NCBI GenBank assembly: GCA_030867875.1
Contig: JAOWCC010000655.1
Span: 7,231,083 to 7,295,082 of the forward strand
Direction of reading: 5' to 3'
Source: Actinernus sp. WN-2022
Lineage: Eukaryota > Cnidaria > Anthozoa > Actiniaria > Actinernidae
Length of the DNA stretch: 64,000 bases
Part shown: positions 41,316 through 53,196 of the stretch, piece after piece
How positions within the stretch are numbered: the first letter of the stretch is position 1
How the letters are laid out: each line of letters begins with the position of its first letter
The notes under the pieces: generated by a model
What the model saw: only the letters and a program-made list of their open reading frames with translations
Told to the model about the DNA's origin: nothing
Database searches by the model: none
Position numbers and translations under genes: made by a program

Positions 41316-44125
41316 AATCTAAGTAATAAATTGTTCTAATTAATAAATATAATATAATTCTTAGCAGTTCAAGCCACAGAATCGAATCGGAAGTAACACT
41401 GTATATATCTACACCGTAAAACATTAAGTTAAATGTGGGAATAGGTAGGGATATTAAGATCGAGCCGTAGGAGAGACGATCTACGATCATTCTACAATTC
41501 TCGCCAGTTAAATTAAATAGTTAACATTTAATTGGAGTTATTCCCCTTTAAGAAGTATGAAAACATTATATTTGAACTACTCTTCTATTAAAGTGCAACT
41601 AACCCCATTTTTGATATTTTTCATCCAAAAATTAGGAAACAATTTAAGACTAAGGCCATCCCTTTTTTATTTTCCGTTTCTCATCGTCCGACCGACCCAT
41701 TTTTGTGGCTTTTTGTAGAAATAAAAAAAAAATTGGGGGGAGGGGTGGGGGTGAAGAAACCCTAGAGCAGCTCCTGGAAGCTCATGCTCGAGGGTAGGTT
41801 ACGCAATAGTTTCGGCGGTGCATTTGTAATTCCATGTTTGTAGCGTATACGGACGACGATATCGATGGTTTCGTCGTCCATGTTGGTTTGTAACCTCGCC
41901 TGTGCAACCGCGCCTTATTAGTTCCAGTCTATCCGCGTATTTTTTATTACAATTTTTTTTTTCTCACCGGCCGACCGACCCAATTTTTGAAAACCCCACC
42001 GATGACAAGTTTTATTTAATGTATTACCATTTGCTAGAATTAACTTCCAGCGAATGGTAGTTTGACTAGACCACAGTCGCCCTTCGTTATAGGATATTGC
42101 TGTGTTGAAGTTCCATATTCGGTTTAGGAACGCGGTTGGTTCCCCCAGCTAATGTACCCATTAAAAACAGAGGGATATTTAAAACGAAGGAAGTCAGTAG
42201 CAAATATGTTCAGCAAAAATGAGGAATACGTTTTATTGTATAGAACCTAACATCGTTGGCCACGTTTAAAGTAATAATTATAGTTGCCAATTTTTCATGA
42301 AGCGATAGTTTATATTAAACTCTTTTTTTTAGTAATAAGTCTAAATCCAAAAAACAAGGTGATCAAGACATACAATTATTCCATTTGCTTCTGTGACATT
42401 ATAGAAACGAGATCAAATCGATACAAATTGGACTTCCTCGTTTGAAATATACCCTCTGTACAAAAACTCACTGTTTGCACCAGTCTTGTAATGTTGTGTT
42501 CATCCAGACAGCACTCTGAACTCCATCCCTTCAGGTTTCCTGTAGCTTCCATTCCTTTTCCTGTATCGGCTAAACTTCAGAATACAGTACTATTTTTATC
42601 ATTTTAAAATAACACTTGAGAACTACACTAAATTGACCATTACAGTTTAGGTGTATTTAGAATCGTTCTATGGATTGATCTGGGGTTGAAATTGGTAGGT
42701 ATAGGTTTTTATATAGGTTAGCATCAGAATAGACTCTTCCACGTTTTTTTTTTTTACTTTTGATATATACGTATAACAGCAAAACTGTCGATACTGCTGA
42801 AAAGAGCACTTCGTAGTTAATCAAAATCCCAAATTTGAGAGTCATATCTTGAATAGGAGCAAATAGACAGGCCCGCAAACTCGGAAAATTTCGGGAAATT
42901 TTACAGACGTTTGTATGGAAATTTTGACCGGGGGCACAAACTTCCGACTTGGGTTGCAATCATTACGGCCATGTCGTTTGGTTACAATCCTACCAATGAT
43001 ATAACAATTCCTCACCTTGGAGGTAGCAAGGGCCCTTCTGTTTTAAAATGTTCCCAACGGACAAAAGACATACTCGTATACACTTCTACTTTCTTTGGAC
43101 CTGCAACAAGAACAAGAGAACAAGAAGCTTTATTTTACTCCTGGTGACAACATAAAATGCTTGAAAAATAACTAAGTAGAAATAGAGTTGGTAGGTTCTG
43201 AATAAAGAGGAAAGAGCAACAATATTCAGTTGTGAATCCAGTTCTATATATATCGAGAAGTTTTCATAGCTATTTAAGCTTATTATACGGCCATTTTTAA
43301 CTCCAGCTATACGTGGTCTGAAGCCTCGTGTGCAAATTTACGTTCTTAAGTCCGTCTTTCTGTGCTTTGAAGCTGCCATAGCGGCTTCTAAACATGAGTT
43401 CCGCTTTTCTTCAAGAGAACTACTGTACAGTAGAATCGAAAACTTATAATAGAACGTGCAAAACACACACCCGGCAAAAACTTACAATTTTCCACGGTTC
43501 AGAGCTGTTTTTAAGCAGTTCTGTACTTCTTCAGGACTATTCTCAGCTCAGCTAACTTTGTCCTTTTTCACTGTGCTGGTTTCTTTTCCTCAAAGTAATT
43601 TTCCCTTTTTTTCGGTCTTCAAACGATGTAAAGTTAGCAGTTTAGCAGCAAGAACGACTGAAGTGAGCGCGAAATTTAAATGTGTCGGTTTTGACATTGA
43701 ATTTTGCATATGGAATTTTGGGCTGCCAATCCAAATGACCTACCCAATGGAACTCTATACAAAGGAAAACAAAACTAATTAAAATCTGAATCATGATTGG
43801 TCAAGAGTTAGCCTCTCCTGGAACGCGTGACGCCCCTAACGATTGCACCAGCAGTAGCTTGACCGAGGCGGCATTCCTTTCCCGATTGCCATACGCCGAC
43901 AGTGGGCCTTTTGCATGCAGGAATGCAATCACGTGGTTGTACTGGACAGCAAAAAAACTGACGAATTAAATGCGCTTGTACGAGATCGGTAGTGTTATTA
44001 GTAAAATCCACTGTTTGTAATGCTATTTTCCACCTCCAATCGATTGTCAATGTTTGTTAAAGATATAGGTTGCCAGCAACGCCTTTCCCATGGGGATTAC
44101 GGGCTCAATTCATTCGTTAACGAAG
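41316..44125. other. 2.8 kb without supported genes
   Basis: TTAAAGTGCAACTAACCCC near 41588 resembles the internal start of the TTAA-element family. The plus-strand frame at 43456-43782 and the minus frame at 43808-44050 show no domains. Nothing else recognised. Confidence 0.4.
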
Positions 44126-44313
44126 AATAGACCGATTTAGCTTGTACATTTGTTGTCCCAATTTGGACTTTTCCCTTGAGTAACGTTTTCTTGTTTTTCT
44201 GTATCCCAAGATGAAATGTACTAATTCAAAGCACTGAACCCTCTGGCGAGCTGTCACATGATCTGAATTGGGACAACAAATGTACAACCTGGTACAAGTT
44301 AAATCGGTCTATT
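44126..44313. mobile_element. 188-bp fold-back MITE
   Basis: AATAGACCGATTTAGCTTGT plus ACATTTGTTGTCCCAATTT, mirrored by AATTGGGACAACAAATGTAC and AAATCGGTCTATT. Related to the repeats at 38985 and 40676. Confidence 0.8.
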
Positions 44314-44689
44314 ATATCAGCCTGTTACTGTTTCCCGCAAATAGCGGACTAATGCGGACTAATTGCGGACCATTGTGTTTTCTTTGTGCTGGAAGTGTAA
44401 TTGTTCTTCCTTGGTATGTGTGACGTACGTTATGGGGAAATTTGAAATGAATTGAGCCGCCACAAAAAATATATTTTATAGCGGAAAATCGAACTTGGAG
44501 ACTAATTTTCTCCTCATAGACGCGCAACACAGAAAAATAAAATAGCAGAACTTATTTCTTTAGAATACATCTTTGTAAAGACGTTGGGTTGATTTTAGGG
44601 TTCATGCGTTCGGTTCCCTTTAAATGGAAAACACACTTAAAATATAAATGATAATCATTATTCTTATGGCATTCTTAAAACCAGTCAAG

Positions 44690-44815
44690 GATAAAGATAA
44701 ACGATTGTCACATTCCGAACGGCGGTAGACCGGTTTAGTTTACTGGTCATGACGTCTGCACTACACTGTGGTACACGCAAAGGGTTACGAGTTCGAGATC
44801 TACCTGGCGCCGAAA
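44690..44815 (+). repeat. tRNA-like SINE-type segment, second locus
   Basis: AACCAGTCAAGGATAAAGAT then GAACGGCGGTAGACCGGTTT plus AGTTTACTGGTCA and GGTTACGAGTTCGAGATC. Matches 33181-33300 apart from substitutions. Confidence 0.4.
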
Positions 44816-44830
44816 TATCGTAGAATTATC

Positions 44831-45665
44831 ATATATACGTTGTTCGATCAGCTTTTCTGCAGTCATTGGACTTGTTCACTTATTAGTATTTTAGGATGAT
44901 GAGACTGCGTTGGACGACAAGGCGTTGTAGAGTGAGAACGTGTACATGTGACTCCCCTAAAAACGACTGAGTGGAGGCTAGTCTAAAGTAGACGTTTAAA
45001 ATTACCGTGTTCTTTTACCCTAATTTGATCTTTTTCTAGCCGAGAGAGTTAACTTTAAGATATTACTTTTAACCTTAAAAGTCACTTCAAAGTCACTTAA
45101 TAATATTGCACCTTTTTATTTTATGGAGCTTTAACTACTTTTAAGCCCACCCGAGGTCACTACGTTCCGATAATAAATCGTAGCTTGTAATTCCTCAATG
45201 TAATCGGCAGAGAGCATTTTGTCGGTTTGCTGCCCCCATGCTATGGAACAGTCTACCGGATGTAAGAAGTTGAAAGTCTTTAAATACTTTTAAATAAGAT
45301 CAAAACCTTTCTTTTTAAACTTACTTTTTGAATATATCGATTGCAAACTAGCGATAGTCGATGTTAATGTAGTTTCTGTAGTTTTTAACATTGAAGTTGT
45401 CTTTTCTTTTGTTTCTAGTTAGGATTGGCTTTGATTTTATTTAGTTTTAGCCTTTTTAAATTATAATTGTAACTTTGCATTTTAATAATAGCTGTAATTT
45501 TAACACGTAGCTGTGGATATTGTAAAGCACTGTTGGTTATGTAGTAGAAACAGCGCAATTTAAATGCATTATAATTATTATTACTATTTCGAATTCTCAA
45601 TATATACGTTGTTCGATCAGCTTTTCTGTAGTCCTTGGACTCGTTCACTATTATTGTTTTAGCTG
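44831..45665. repeat. Direct repeats of about 65 bp flanking a retrotransposon fragment
   Basis: ATATACGTTGTTCGATCAGC plus TTTTCTGCAGTC (44831) recurs at 45601 (ATATACGTTGTTCGATCAGC plus TTTTCTGTAGTC). The inner sequence includes the reverse transcriptase remnant at 45180. Confidence 0.75.
45180..45330 (+). pseudogene. CR1/L2-like reverse transcriptase C-terminal fragment
   Basis: In one plus frame the stretch near 45220 reads AAPMLWNSLPDVRSLKVFKY, the conserved 'APxLWNSLP' end of CR1/L2-type reverse transcriptases. Stops follow at once; only a relic. Confidence 0.7.
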
Positions 45666-45740
45666 ATCAGATCTCTCCGCTTGATCCAGCGTACTACTGA
45701 CCCACAGAATTGTCGTATACGGTTTTTGCTAGCATCATTA

Positions 45741-46171
45741 GTATTACCAGGAGCCCATTACCAGGAGCGTTCCTCTGTTATGGGTTGGGTCCCCAGCACA
45801 GGAGTAGATGAGGCTATTTTTAGAATTGCTGGTTTTCACTTGACGTCTAGCCGCCATGTTGGTGCCCTTAAACAATAGATTCCTCGTTAGCTTCTTTTGT
45901 TGGGGCACCAACATGGCCGCCATGCCCTTTGTTGTTTGAATCTCTGGGGATTGAGTGAAAACCAGCAATTCGAATTCCCACGTTGAAGGTGAGAAGAATG
46001 ATAATGAATAATAATGAGAAGTGACGTTAGCTATCTGATTGGCTAAGACAACATGGCCTTTGTTTATTTTGCGCGAAATGCAATTCTAAAAATAGCCTCA
46101 TCTACCTCTGTGCTGGGGTACAGACACAGTGGGGAAGATGGACGCTCCTGGTAATGGGCTCCTGGTATTAC
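45741..46171. mobile_element. GGAGCCCATTACCAGGAGCG MITE with nested ACCAACATGG palindrome
   Basis: Ends AGGAGCCCATTACCAGGAGC and its inverse GCTCCTGGTAATGGGCTCCT, with mirrored GATGAGGCTATTTTTAGAAT further in. The centre holds CCGCCATGTTGGTGCC/GGCACCAACATGGCC (45852-45925). Relatives: 59619-59945 and 60487-60777. Confidence 0.8.
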
Positions 46172-46682
46172 ACACAGTTTTTCATTGGTCAAAACAGTAT
46201 CAACTGCCCCTCCTTCAAAGAAAGATATTGATCAAATGGCACCAAAAATATACAAAAGTCAACTTTTATTTAAACAATAGCGTTACTTACTGTTTGTAAA
46301 CACGACGTCATTTAAACATTTGTATATATAATGTGGTTGGCAAAAAAAAACGCATGTTTGTACGACTTGTATGGCACCTCGCGATTTGGGCCTCACAAAA
46401 TACATCTAAAGTCTCAATTCTGATTCCAAATCTTAATTCTTTTATAAGACTTATAAGTTAAGAGCATATAAGCTTCGATGAAAGGGCTTGCTTGCATTTT
46501 GGAAGAGCAAGAAGAGTAATTTGGCGATGAATAATCACCGACCTGTGAAGCAACTGTGAAGCGTTCACGCTTCGTTTCTGCCAACCACAAATGCAACAAA
46601 TGTGGCGTGACTGGCTTGTGTGACGTCATGGTAAGTATCGCTATAATGCACCATTTGAACAGCAACGAACGTGTCTATAGAT

Positions 46683-46775
46683 GGTAACGTTTGCACTCAA
46701 TCCCCAGAGATTCAAATGACAAAAGGTATGGCGGCCATGTTGGTGTACAGAACAAAAGAAGCTAAACATTATAAA
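46683..46775. mobile_element. Half copy of the ACCAACATGG MITE, upstream of gene C
   Basis: GCACTCAATCCCCAGAGATT to GGCGGCCATGTTGGTGTACA, then AAAAGAAGCTAAA; the right arm is missing and gene C's own upstream region begins (CATTATAAAAGTTCCAATG, which matches 19683 upstream of gene B). Confidence 0.75.
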
Positions 46776-46964
46776 AGTTCCAATGAAATTTGTTTTGACC
46801 CCAATCATCGGCACGTAACGACTTATATTAATCTATTCACCAATTCCAAGAAATCGCTTTTTATTTACATACCAGTAGAGTTCAACTAGAATTCTATTTT
46901 TTTTCCAACACGCTGTCATTTGACATTCTCAGTGATCAGATATACTACCAACAATCAGACTGTC
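46776..46964 (+). promoter_or_regulatory. Conserved upstream region of gene C
   Basis: TTCCAATGAAATTTG, GTAACGACTTATATTAATCT, CACCAATTCCAAGAAATCGC and the 20-bp block CGCTGTCATTTGACATTCTC (46911-46930) are all found upstream of gene B, in the same order. Similarity begins exactly where the truncated MITE ends. Confidence 0.6.
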
Positions 46965-47571
46965 ATGTTTTCTAAACACCAGTGCTGGCGTTGTGATGTT
47001 ATTGCAAGTGAAGAGATCAAGTGTACTCGCTGTGGAATGGCCAACTACTGCAGCAAAAAGTGCTTAAGTGACGACAAGGTTCGACACCAGGTCGACTGCG
47101 ATGCCGCCGCCATTAGAAATCGCTGTAAAGATTGTGAACAGGAAACAAGTGACATGAAGCAGTGTTCCAACTGTCTACAGGCTTGGTTCTGTGGGCTGGA
47201 ATGTCAAGAACGAAACTGGCGTGATCACAAAGCGCATTGTAAAGAAGTATCTCAGAGTACAGTTGAGTTAGTGAAACAGATTAAGGTCTCCCGGCGTCTC
47301 GGAATACCGAGGAACGCGAAAGGATCTCAATATGTGTACTATTTTGGTAATATTCCAGCTAGTGATCTCATCAATCTACAAATGAACGAAGGAGAGGAAT
47401 ATTCAAGTGACTTTAACTTATTGATGTGTGGTGTAGGATCCCCTCGAAGTGTCTGTCTGTCTATAGCGTCTCTGCCAGACAACTATGAAGGAAGGGTGAC
47501 CTTCGTGTTGAATGATATCTGCGCATGTGCACTGGCAAGAACTGTTCTTCTCTTGTACATGATGTGCAAAG
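46965..47571 (+). CDS. MYND-DUF4470 gene C, exon 1 (two MYND fingers)
   Basis: 202 codons plus one base, from ATG (Met-Phe-Ser-Lys-His) to the donor AAAG/GTTAGT. Both MYND fingers are intact: CWRC, CTRC, YCSKKC with H and C; then CKDC, CSNC, FCGLEC, H, C. The linker is two residues longer than in A and B (KVSRRLGIPRNAKGSQYVYY). The DUF4470-like core reads LMCGVGSPRSVCLSIASL: GDPR of A and B is GSPR here, so the acidic residue of the loop is lost. VTFVLNDICACALART follows. A TTG-initiated extension upstream (TFSVIRYTTNN) is open but has no ATG. Joins exon 2 at 51495. Confidence 0.9.
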
Positions 47572-50500
47572 GTTAGTTGATTTACATCCTCGTTGATTTA
47601 CTTTGCTTTCTCTTGATTTCTCGTTCCCAGAAAAGTGTGGTTGGATTTCAGCATGATTCAGTTGTTTCATGAAACAGTATCATATGGAGCTAAATGGAAA
47701 CAGGACTGTCGATATAAATGGGTCAGGCTTCATTTAAACCATCCTGTGGATTAACTTCTTTAGATAATAATAATTTAGCACTTATATTGCGCAAATTTCC
47801 TCTGCACGTGATATACGAAAGTAAAACGTACACACCATTTGCTGTAAGTATAATCAATGACGTCATACGTGTACATCTCATGTATCAGGATTAGAATGCA
47901 TGTTTTAAAATGTGGTTACCAGCGCCTCTGCTGTAACTTGTAAAGTCTGAATTTTATTTCTATCTTTTATTCAAGAAATCATGAGTTAAACATTCACAAT
48001 TTGTTTGCTTTACCACGATTGACGTCACTATAATTGAATTGCAACCACTTATTAAAAGGGTGTATATAGATGAAATATAAACCTAAAATATGAATCACTC
48101 AATCAATCAATAAAATAAATGGTATTTATTGCATTGATAAAAAGACACATCAAGTGTTACAGGAATGTAAGAAACTTGCATGGCTATTTACAACTGGACA
48201 TTTATAAAATAAATTCTGATTGGCCGATAGCCATGTTTTCATTAGCCTGTTCAAACATGGAAATGAAGACAAGCACCGCAAGTGCTTCTTTTATCAAAAT
48301 AATTATTGTATAAAAGAGATGAAACAGATTTTCCGTGTTTGCACAGGCTAATGCAAACCTCGGTACGTTTGGGAGAATTCTCGAGCAGGTACAAACACTC
48401 GACCTGTAGTCTCGTGCCTCTATTAACCTGCATCCATTCGCAAACATAATTATTGAAAACGATTATCTCTTTCCTATAGGTTAAAAAGCGGTAGTATCGT
48501 CGTGTACCGTTTAACTAACTGCGTCATAAAATTCTCTTTGTTACCCACGTTCGCTATGAATAATTTGAGACTCAGAAAGTTTATACGCCGAACATCCGAA
48601 TCGACACTTATAAATTGTAGAACGATTATACGTTATCCTCAGTATAAAAAAATATATCGCCTGAACCGGGATTCGAACCCGAACTCGTTAGTTCACATAC
48701 AAATGACAATAAGGAAAACTTCTTTATGGTTGCTTATCTGTAATTATATAATATTTTTTTGTGATGATGAACTATTATCATAGGAATGTCCCCAACTTTA
48801 GTTGTATCACTATATTTGTCGTGGTACGAATTTCTTGGAAAACAGTTCAAGATTGCTTCAAGTGTATATCAGGTCAAAACATTTTATCATTAATATCGAT
48901 TCTGCATCAAGTGAATAGTTGAATATTTAACAATTATTCACCGAAGTGGAGGTGAATAGTGGTGGATATTTACTGAGCCGCTTCGGCGGCACAGTAAATA
49001 TCGGTCTTCATTTATTATACAAAAACATATTGGTAGATATAAATGACCTTTTGAAAACATCTATGCTATATTTGAATATTATATCAGTGATTTTACTAAA
49101 TACTTATTCAAAACCAGAAAACGGGTTCATTCACAAGGAAAAAGAAATGAAAGTAAATTCCCGAATATACGTCAAATTTACGTCATCATTAGCATATTGG
49201 AAATAGAAACCTCTATAACTCATAGACGCAACACTCAAATCAAGAAATATTCTACTATTCAACTATTCACTTGATGATAACAAGTTTTGACCTTATATAC
49301 ACTTTAAGAACACCTAATGTCTCAATAAAATTTAAGTATCACTGAAGTTTAAAGTTGAGTGCATTGTATTCAGAGTTTCTGGATCGAGTCTGCCATGTAA
49401 CCACTATGAGGTTGTTTATGAGGGGTTTTAAAGATTGAGTCTGCCATGTAACCACTATGAGGTTGTTTATGAGGGGTTTTAAAGATTGAGTCTGCCATGT
49501 AACCACTATGACGTTGTTTATGAGGGGTTTTAAAGATCGAGTCTGCCATGTAACCACTATGAGGTTGTTTATGAGGGGTTTTAAAGATTGAGTCTGCCAT
49601 GTAACCACTATGAGGTTGTTTATGAGGGGTTTTAAAGATTGAGTCTGCCATGTAACCACTATGACGTTGTTTATGAGGGGTTTTAAAGATCGAGTCTGCC
49701 ATGTAACCACTATGAGGTTGTTTATGAGGGGTTTTAAAGATTGAGTCTGCCATGTAACCACTATGAGGTTGTTTATGAGGGGTTTTAAAGATCGAGTCTG
49801 CCATGTAACCACTATGAGGTTGTTTATGAGGGGTTTTAAAGATCGAGTCTGCCATGTAACCACTATGAGGTTGTTTATGAGGGGTTTTAAAGATCGAGTC
49901 TGCCATGTAACCACTATGAGGTTGTTTATGAGGGGTTTTAAAGATCGAGTCTGCCATGTAACCACTATGAGGTTGTTTATGAGGGGTTTTAAAGATTGAG
50001 TCTGCCATGTAACCACTATGAGGTTGTTTATGAGGGGTTTTAAAGATTGAGTCTGCCATGTAACCACTATGAGGTTGTTTATGAGGGGTTTTAAAGATTG
50101 AGTCTGCCATGTAACCACTATGAGGTTGTTTATGAGGGGTTTTAAAGATTGAGTCTGCCATGTAACCACTATGAGGTTGTTTATGAGGGGTTTTAAAGAT
50201 TGAGTCTGCCATGTAACCACTATGACGTTGTTTATGAGGGGTTTTAAAGATCGAGTCTGCCATGTAACCACTGAGGTTGTTTATGAGGGGTTTTAAAGAT
50301 CGAGTCTGCCATGTAACCACTATGAGGTTGTTTATGAGGGGTTTTAAAGATCGAGTCTGCCATGTAACCACTATGAGGTTGTTTATGAGGGGTTTTAAAG
50401 ATCGAGTCTGCCATGTAACCACTGAGGTTGTTTATGAGGGGTTTTAAAGATCGAGTCTGCCATGTAACCACTGAGGTTGTTTATGAGGGGTTTTAAAGAT

Positions 50501-51494
50501 CGAGTCTGCCATGTAACCACTATGAGGTTGTTTATGAGGGGTTTTAAAGATCGAGTCTGCCATGTAACCACTATGAGGTTGTTTATGAGGGGTTTTAAAG
50601 ATCGAGTCTGCCATGTAACCACTATGAGGTTGTTTATGAGGGGTTTTAAAGATTGAGTCTGCCATGTAACCACTATGACGTTGTTTATGAGGGGTTTTAA
50701 AGATCGAGTCTGCCATGTAACCACTGAGGTTGTTTATGAGGGGTTTTAAAGATCGAGTCTGCCATGTAACCACTATGAGGTTGTTTATGAGGGGTTTTAA
50801 AGATTGAGTCTGCCATGTAACCACTATGACGTTGTTTATGAGGGGTTTTAAAGATCGAGTCTGCCATGTAACCACTATGAGGTTGTTTATGAGGGGTTTT
50901 AAAGATTGAGTCTGCCATGTAACCACTATGACGTTGTTTATGAGGGGTTTTAAAGATTGAGTCTGCCATGTAACCACTATGACGTTGTTTATGAGGGGTT
51001 TTAAAGATCGAGTCTGCCATGTAACCACTATGACGTTGTTTATGAGGGGTTTTAAAGATCGAGTCTGCCATGTAACCACTATGAGGTTGTTTATGAGGGG
51101 TTTTAAAGATCGAGTCTGCCATGTAACCACTATGAGGTTGTTTATGAGGGGTTTTAAACTAGTGACCCTAACCCCAGTTTAGTTTTATTTATTTTCAAAG
51201 GCTATATGAAAACTGAGGACGAATGAAAAAAAAATTGGTGCAATCCTTGATTTTTAAATCGTGATTAAAGTCCCGGGAATTTTGTTTCACGACCGCGTGG
51301 TTTGGGGTCTTGGTCTTGTGACGTAAGAGATGAGGCAAAAAACCATTGTTTACTTGCACTTGTTATAGTTTCTATATCGTTATGGCAAAACTTTTTCCAC
51401 ACAATTGCTCTAAACATTATGAGGATTTAAAGGAGATTTCATGCGAGGTATTTGGTAAAATTATCCACAGCTTTTAATGAATTTCAATTTGCAG
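47572..51494 (+). other. Intron of gene C (3.9 kb)
   Basis: GTTAGT donor to TTTCAATTTGCAG acceptor, same position and phase as in A and B. 47572-49380 has no recognised element except TTATTCACCGAAGTGGAGGTG near 48933 (a relative of the hairpin at 28776) and a T-arm-like GGGATTCGAACCC at 48669. The 51-bp array fills most of the rest. Confidence 0.8.
49381..51163. repeat. 51-bp minisatellite, about 35 copies, in the intron of gene C
   Basis: The unit GATYGAGTCTGCCATGTAAC plus CACTATGASGTTGTTTATGAGGGGTTTTAAA is repeated without interruption. Variants: GAGGTTG/GACGTTG, GATTGAG/GATCGAG and a 48-bp form lacking TAT. 51 is a multiple of 3, giving long minus frames (VVTWQTRSLKPLINN) that I reject as genes. 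The array ends about 330 bp before the exon 2 acceptor. Confidence 0.95.
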
Positions 51495-51862
51495 ATGGAG
51501 TCAGTAGAGCAGAAGCCATCACTCAAATCTGGTATTCGCTGTACCTCACCCAGGAACACTTTGAATTTCTGGTCGTCTCGTTGCAGGATCTTACGAGAAT
51601 ATCAAATCTTGAGGTCATTACACATGGCGTCATGCAGATCGATGATGTCATGTTTAAAGAGCTGAAGTCTGTCTGGAATAAATGGCTGACGATGATGAAT
51701 AGATATCTTGGACTTGCACAACAACGGAAGGAGATGTTTGGTTGTGATGAACAAGCTGAGGGAGGTATGACTTCATATCTTAACGAGATCCCAGAGTATC
51801 ACAAGAAATCGGCAAAGGATTGGTTTGCTAACGGAATGATACCTGGAAAGAACACTGCTAAT
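51495..51862 (+). CDS. MYND-DUF4470 gene C, exon 2 (shortened, possible third exon missing)
   Basis: Starts DGVSRAEAITQIWYSLYLT and follows A closely (KEMFGCDEQAEGGMTSYLNE) to DWFANG, then departs (MIPGKNTAN) where A has ILLPSESRNN. A strong donor AAT/GTAAGT lies at 51862, so exon 2 probably ends there in phase 0; reading on instead gives 32 codons of lysine-rich sequence to a stop at 51956. No sequence resembling the remaining 270 residues of B is visible in 51.9-64 kb. Either exon 3 lies beyond the window or the gene is 3'-truncated. Gene C is the least likely of the three to be full length. Confidence 0.75.
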
Positions 51863-52430
51863 GTAAGTAGTTACAATGTATTTAAGTCTTTCATCATGAG
51901 AAAGAAATTTATGAATCACCACCAAATTAAAAAAAAATTAATAGGGTTAAAAAAATGAAAATCAAACAATGAAAAATCTAAAATATTGATATTTGCAAAC
52001 TGAGATTTTACCAAGAGCAAGGTTGAAAACTCGGCCCCAGTGCGCAGCTCACAAGGCGGATTCTTTTTCTTTACTAAAATATATTGTCGTTCAACAGACG
52101 TAGTTTGGGTAGGTTTCACATGATGCATTTACCCACATAAAAAAAACAAGAAATGCGATATTTTGTTGTATTGTATTTATTGTATTACGAGAAGCAACAC
52201 AGCACCCCCACAGAACTGAATATTAAATAACCCTTATCACTACAATACACACGGTTACACTTACAGTCATTGATCCGATAAGCTCATCACAAACATCTTA
52301 GAGCGGTGTCGAAAGTAATTGCATTGGATTTACGTTTGCTTAACTGTTCTATTGACTGACAAATGTTTTGTAATTATTCTAAACTAAAACCATACATTGT
52401 TTTGGTCATCACGCAATCCATTTTCGTTTT
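51863..52430. other. Sequence downstream of gene C, no recognised exon
   Basis: AT-rich; no homology to exon 2 of A or B seen. Short palindromic ATTTATTGTATTA near 52178 only. Confidence 0.4.
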
Positions 52431-52714
52431 AGAGCGGTTTTCAGTTGAGTGTAGTAAAACCAAACGCAAATTACCCACAGCCAGCCAGTCATAGGAGCGA
52501 TTAATCACAAGTAACTCATAAATGACTTCCCTGTGAACCAATGACAAACAAAAGCAAAACCACGATTGCGTTTAGTTTTCCTCGTGATTGGTTCAAGTAA
52601 AACAATCACAAATTACTTCAGTTCGTGATTGGCTCATTGCATTTTTACTTACTCCTGTCATTGGCTCTGTAATTACTTTGGTTTTAGTTAAGACACTCAA
52701 TCGAAAACCGCTCT
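52431..52714. mobile_element. 284-bp MITE, AGAGCGGTTTTC ends
   Basis: AGAGCGGTTTTCAGTTGAGT at the left; ACTCAATCGAAAACCGCTCT at the right (22-bp inverted repeat with one gap). CAATCACAAATTACTTC and GTGATTGG-type blocks recur inside. Confidence 0.8.
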
Positions 52715-52965
52715 GTATGCGTGAGCCACTTTCATGTGTGACGAATGACTCAAATTCAAACTTGATTTTTGTATTGTTTTGAAACCAACTCAATGACAAA
52801 TTACGTAACATAACATTTTCCAACATGTGGCCTTGTTGGCTAGAAACAATAGAGTGAATGCACACACAAGTTATAAACACCTTTTTAAAAAGGTTGTCCC
52901 AGAAAACGGCCTTCCCAGACCGAAATGGATTGTGGGTATAGCTGAAAGTCTGTTGAATTCATTAA

Positions 52966-53196
52966 GTAACAGAGGTAGGCACAATTCTATTGTTCAGATG
53001 CACTTTAGTATTTTCTGTTTTTCATACTGACAACTCAACAACCCTTAAATCATAAATTTCTGAAATTAAATCCACTAAAAATGCGTTTTAAAGTAGTTAT
53101 TTTGTGTGAAAACATTTTGTCCAATCAGAAGAGTGCAAAACAATAACCAAAACATGCCATGCATAACATATGCCTACCTCTTGCGCGGACCATTAC
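52966..53196. mobile_element. 231-bp TTAA-flanked element
   Basis: TTAA at 52962-52965 and 53197-53200. Inverted GAGGTAGGCA blocks; the right terminus GTAATGGTCCGCGC (read inverted) resembles GTAATGGTCCAGA of the 26469 element. The left end is worn. Confidence 0.65.

Noticed and set aside
43456..43782. 108-residue plus-strand frame
   Set aside because: Begins at a non-ATG codon and has no recognisable motif or exon signal.
46920..46964. Upstream start for gene C (TTG-initiated TFSVIRYTTNN)
   Set aside because: No ATG; the equivalent region in A and B is upstream sequence shared at DNA level, and the conserved start is Met-Phe/Leu-Ser-Lys.
48655..48700. Possible tRNA gene (GGGATTCGAACCC)
   Set aside because: Only a T-arm-like hairpin is present; no matching acceptor stem, D arm or anticodon arm at the required distance.
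49339..51130. Open frames of up to 350 residues (VVTWQTRSLKPLINN repeats)
   Set aside because: The 51-bp unit is a multiple of three and stop-free on this strand; the array is intronic in gene C.
49381..51163. CRISPR-like array
   Set aside because: Repeats are contiguous without unique spacers, in a eukaryotic intron; no cas genes.
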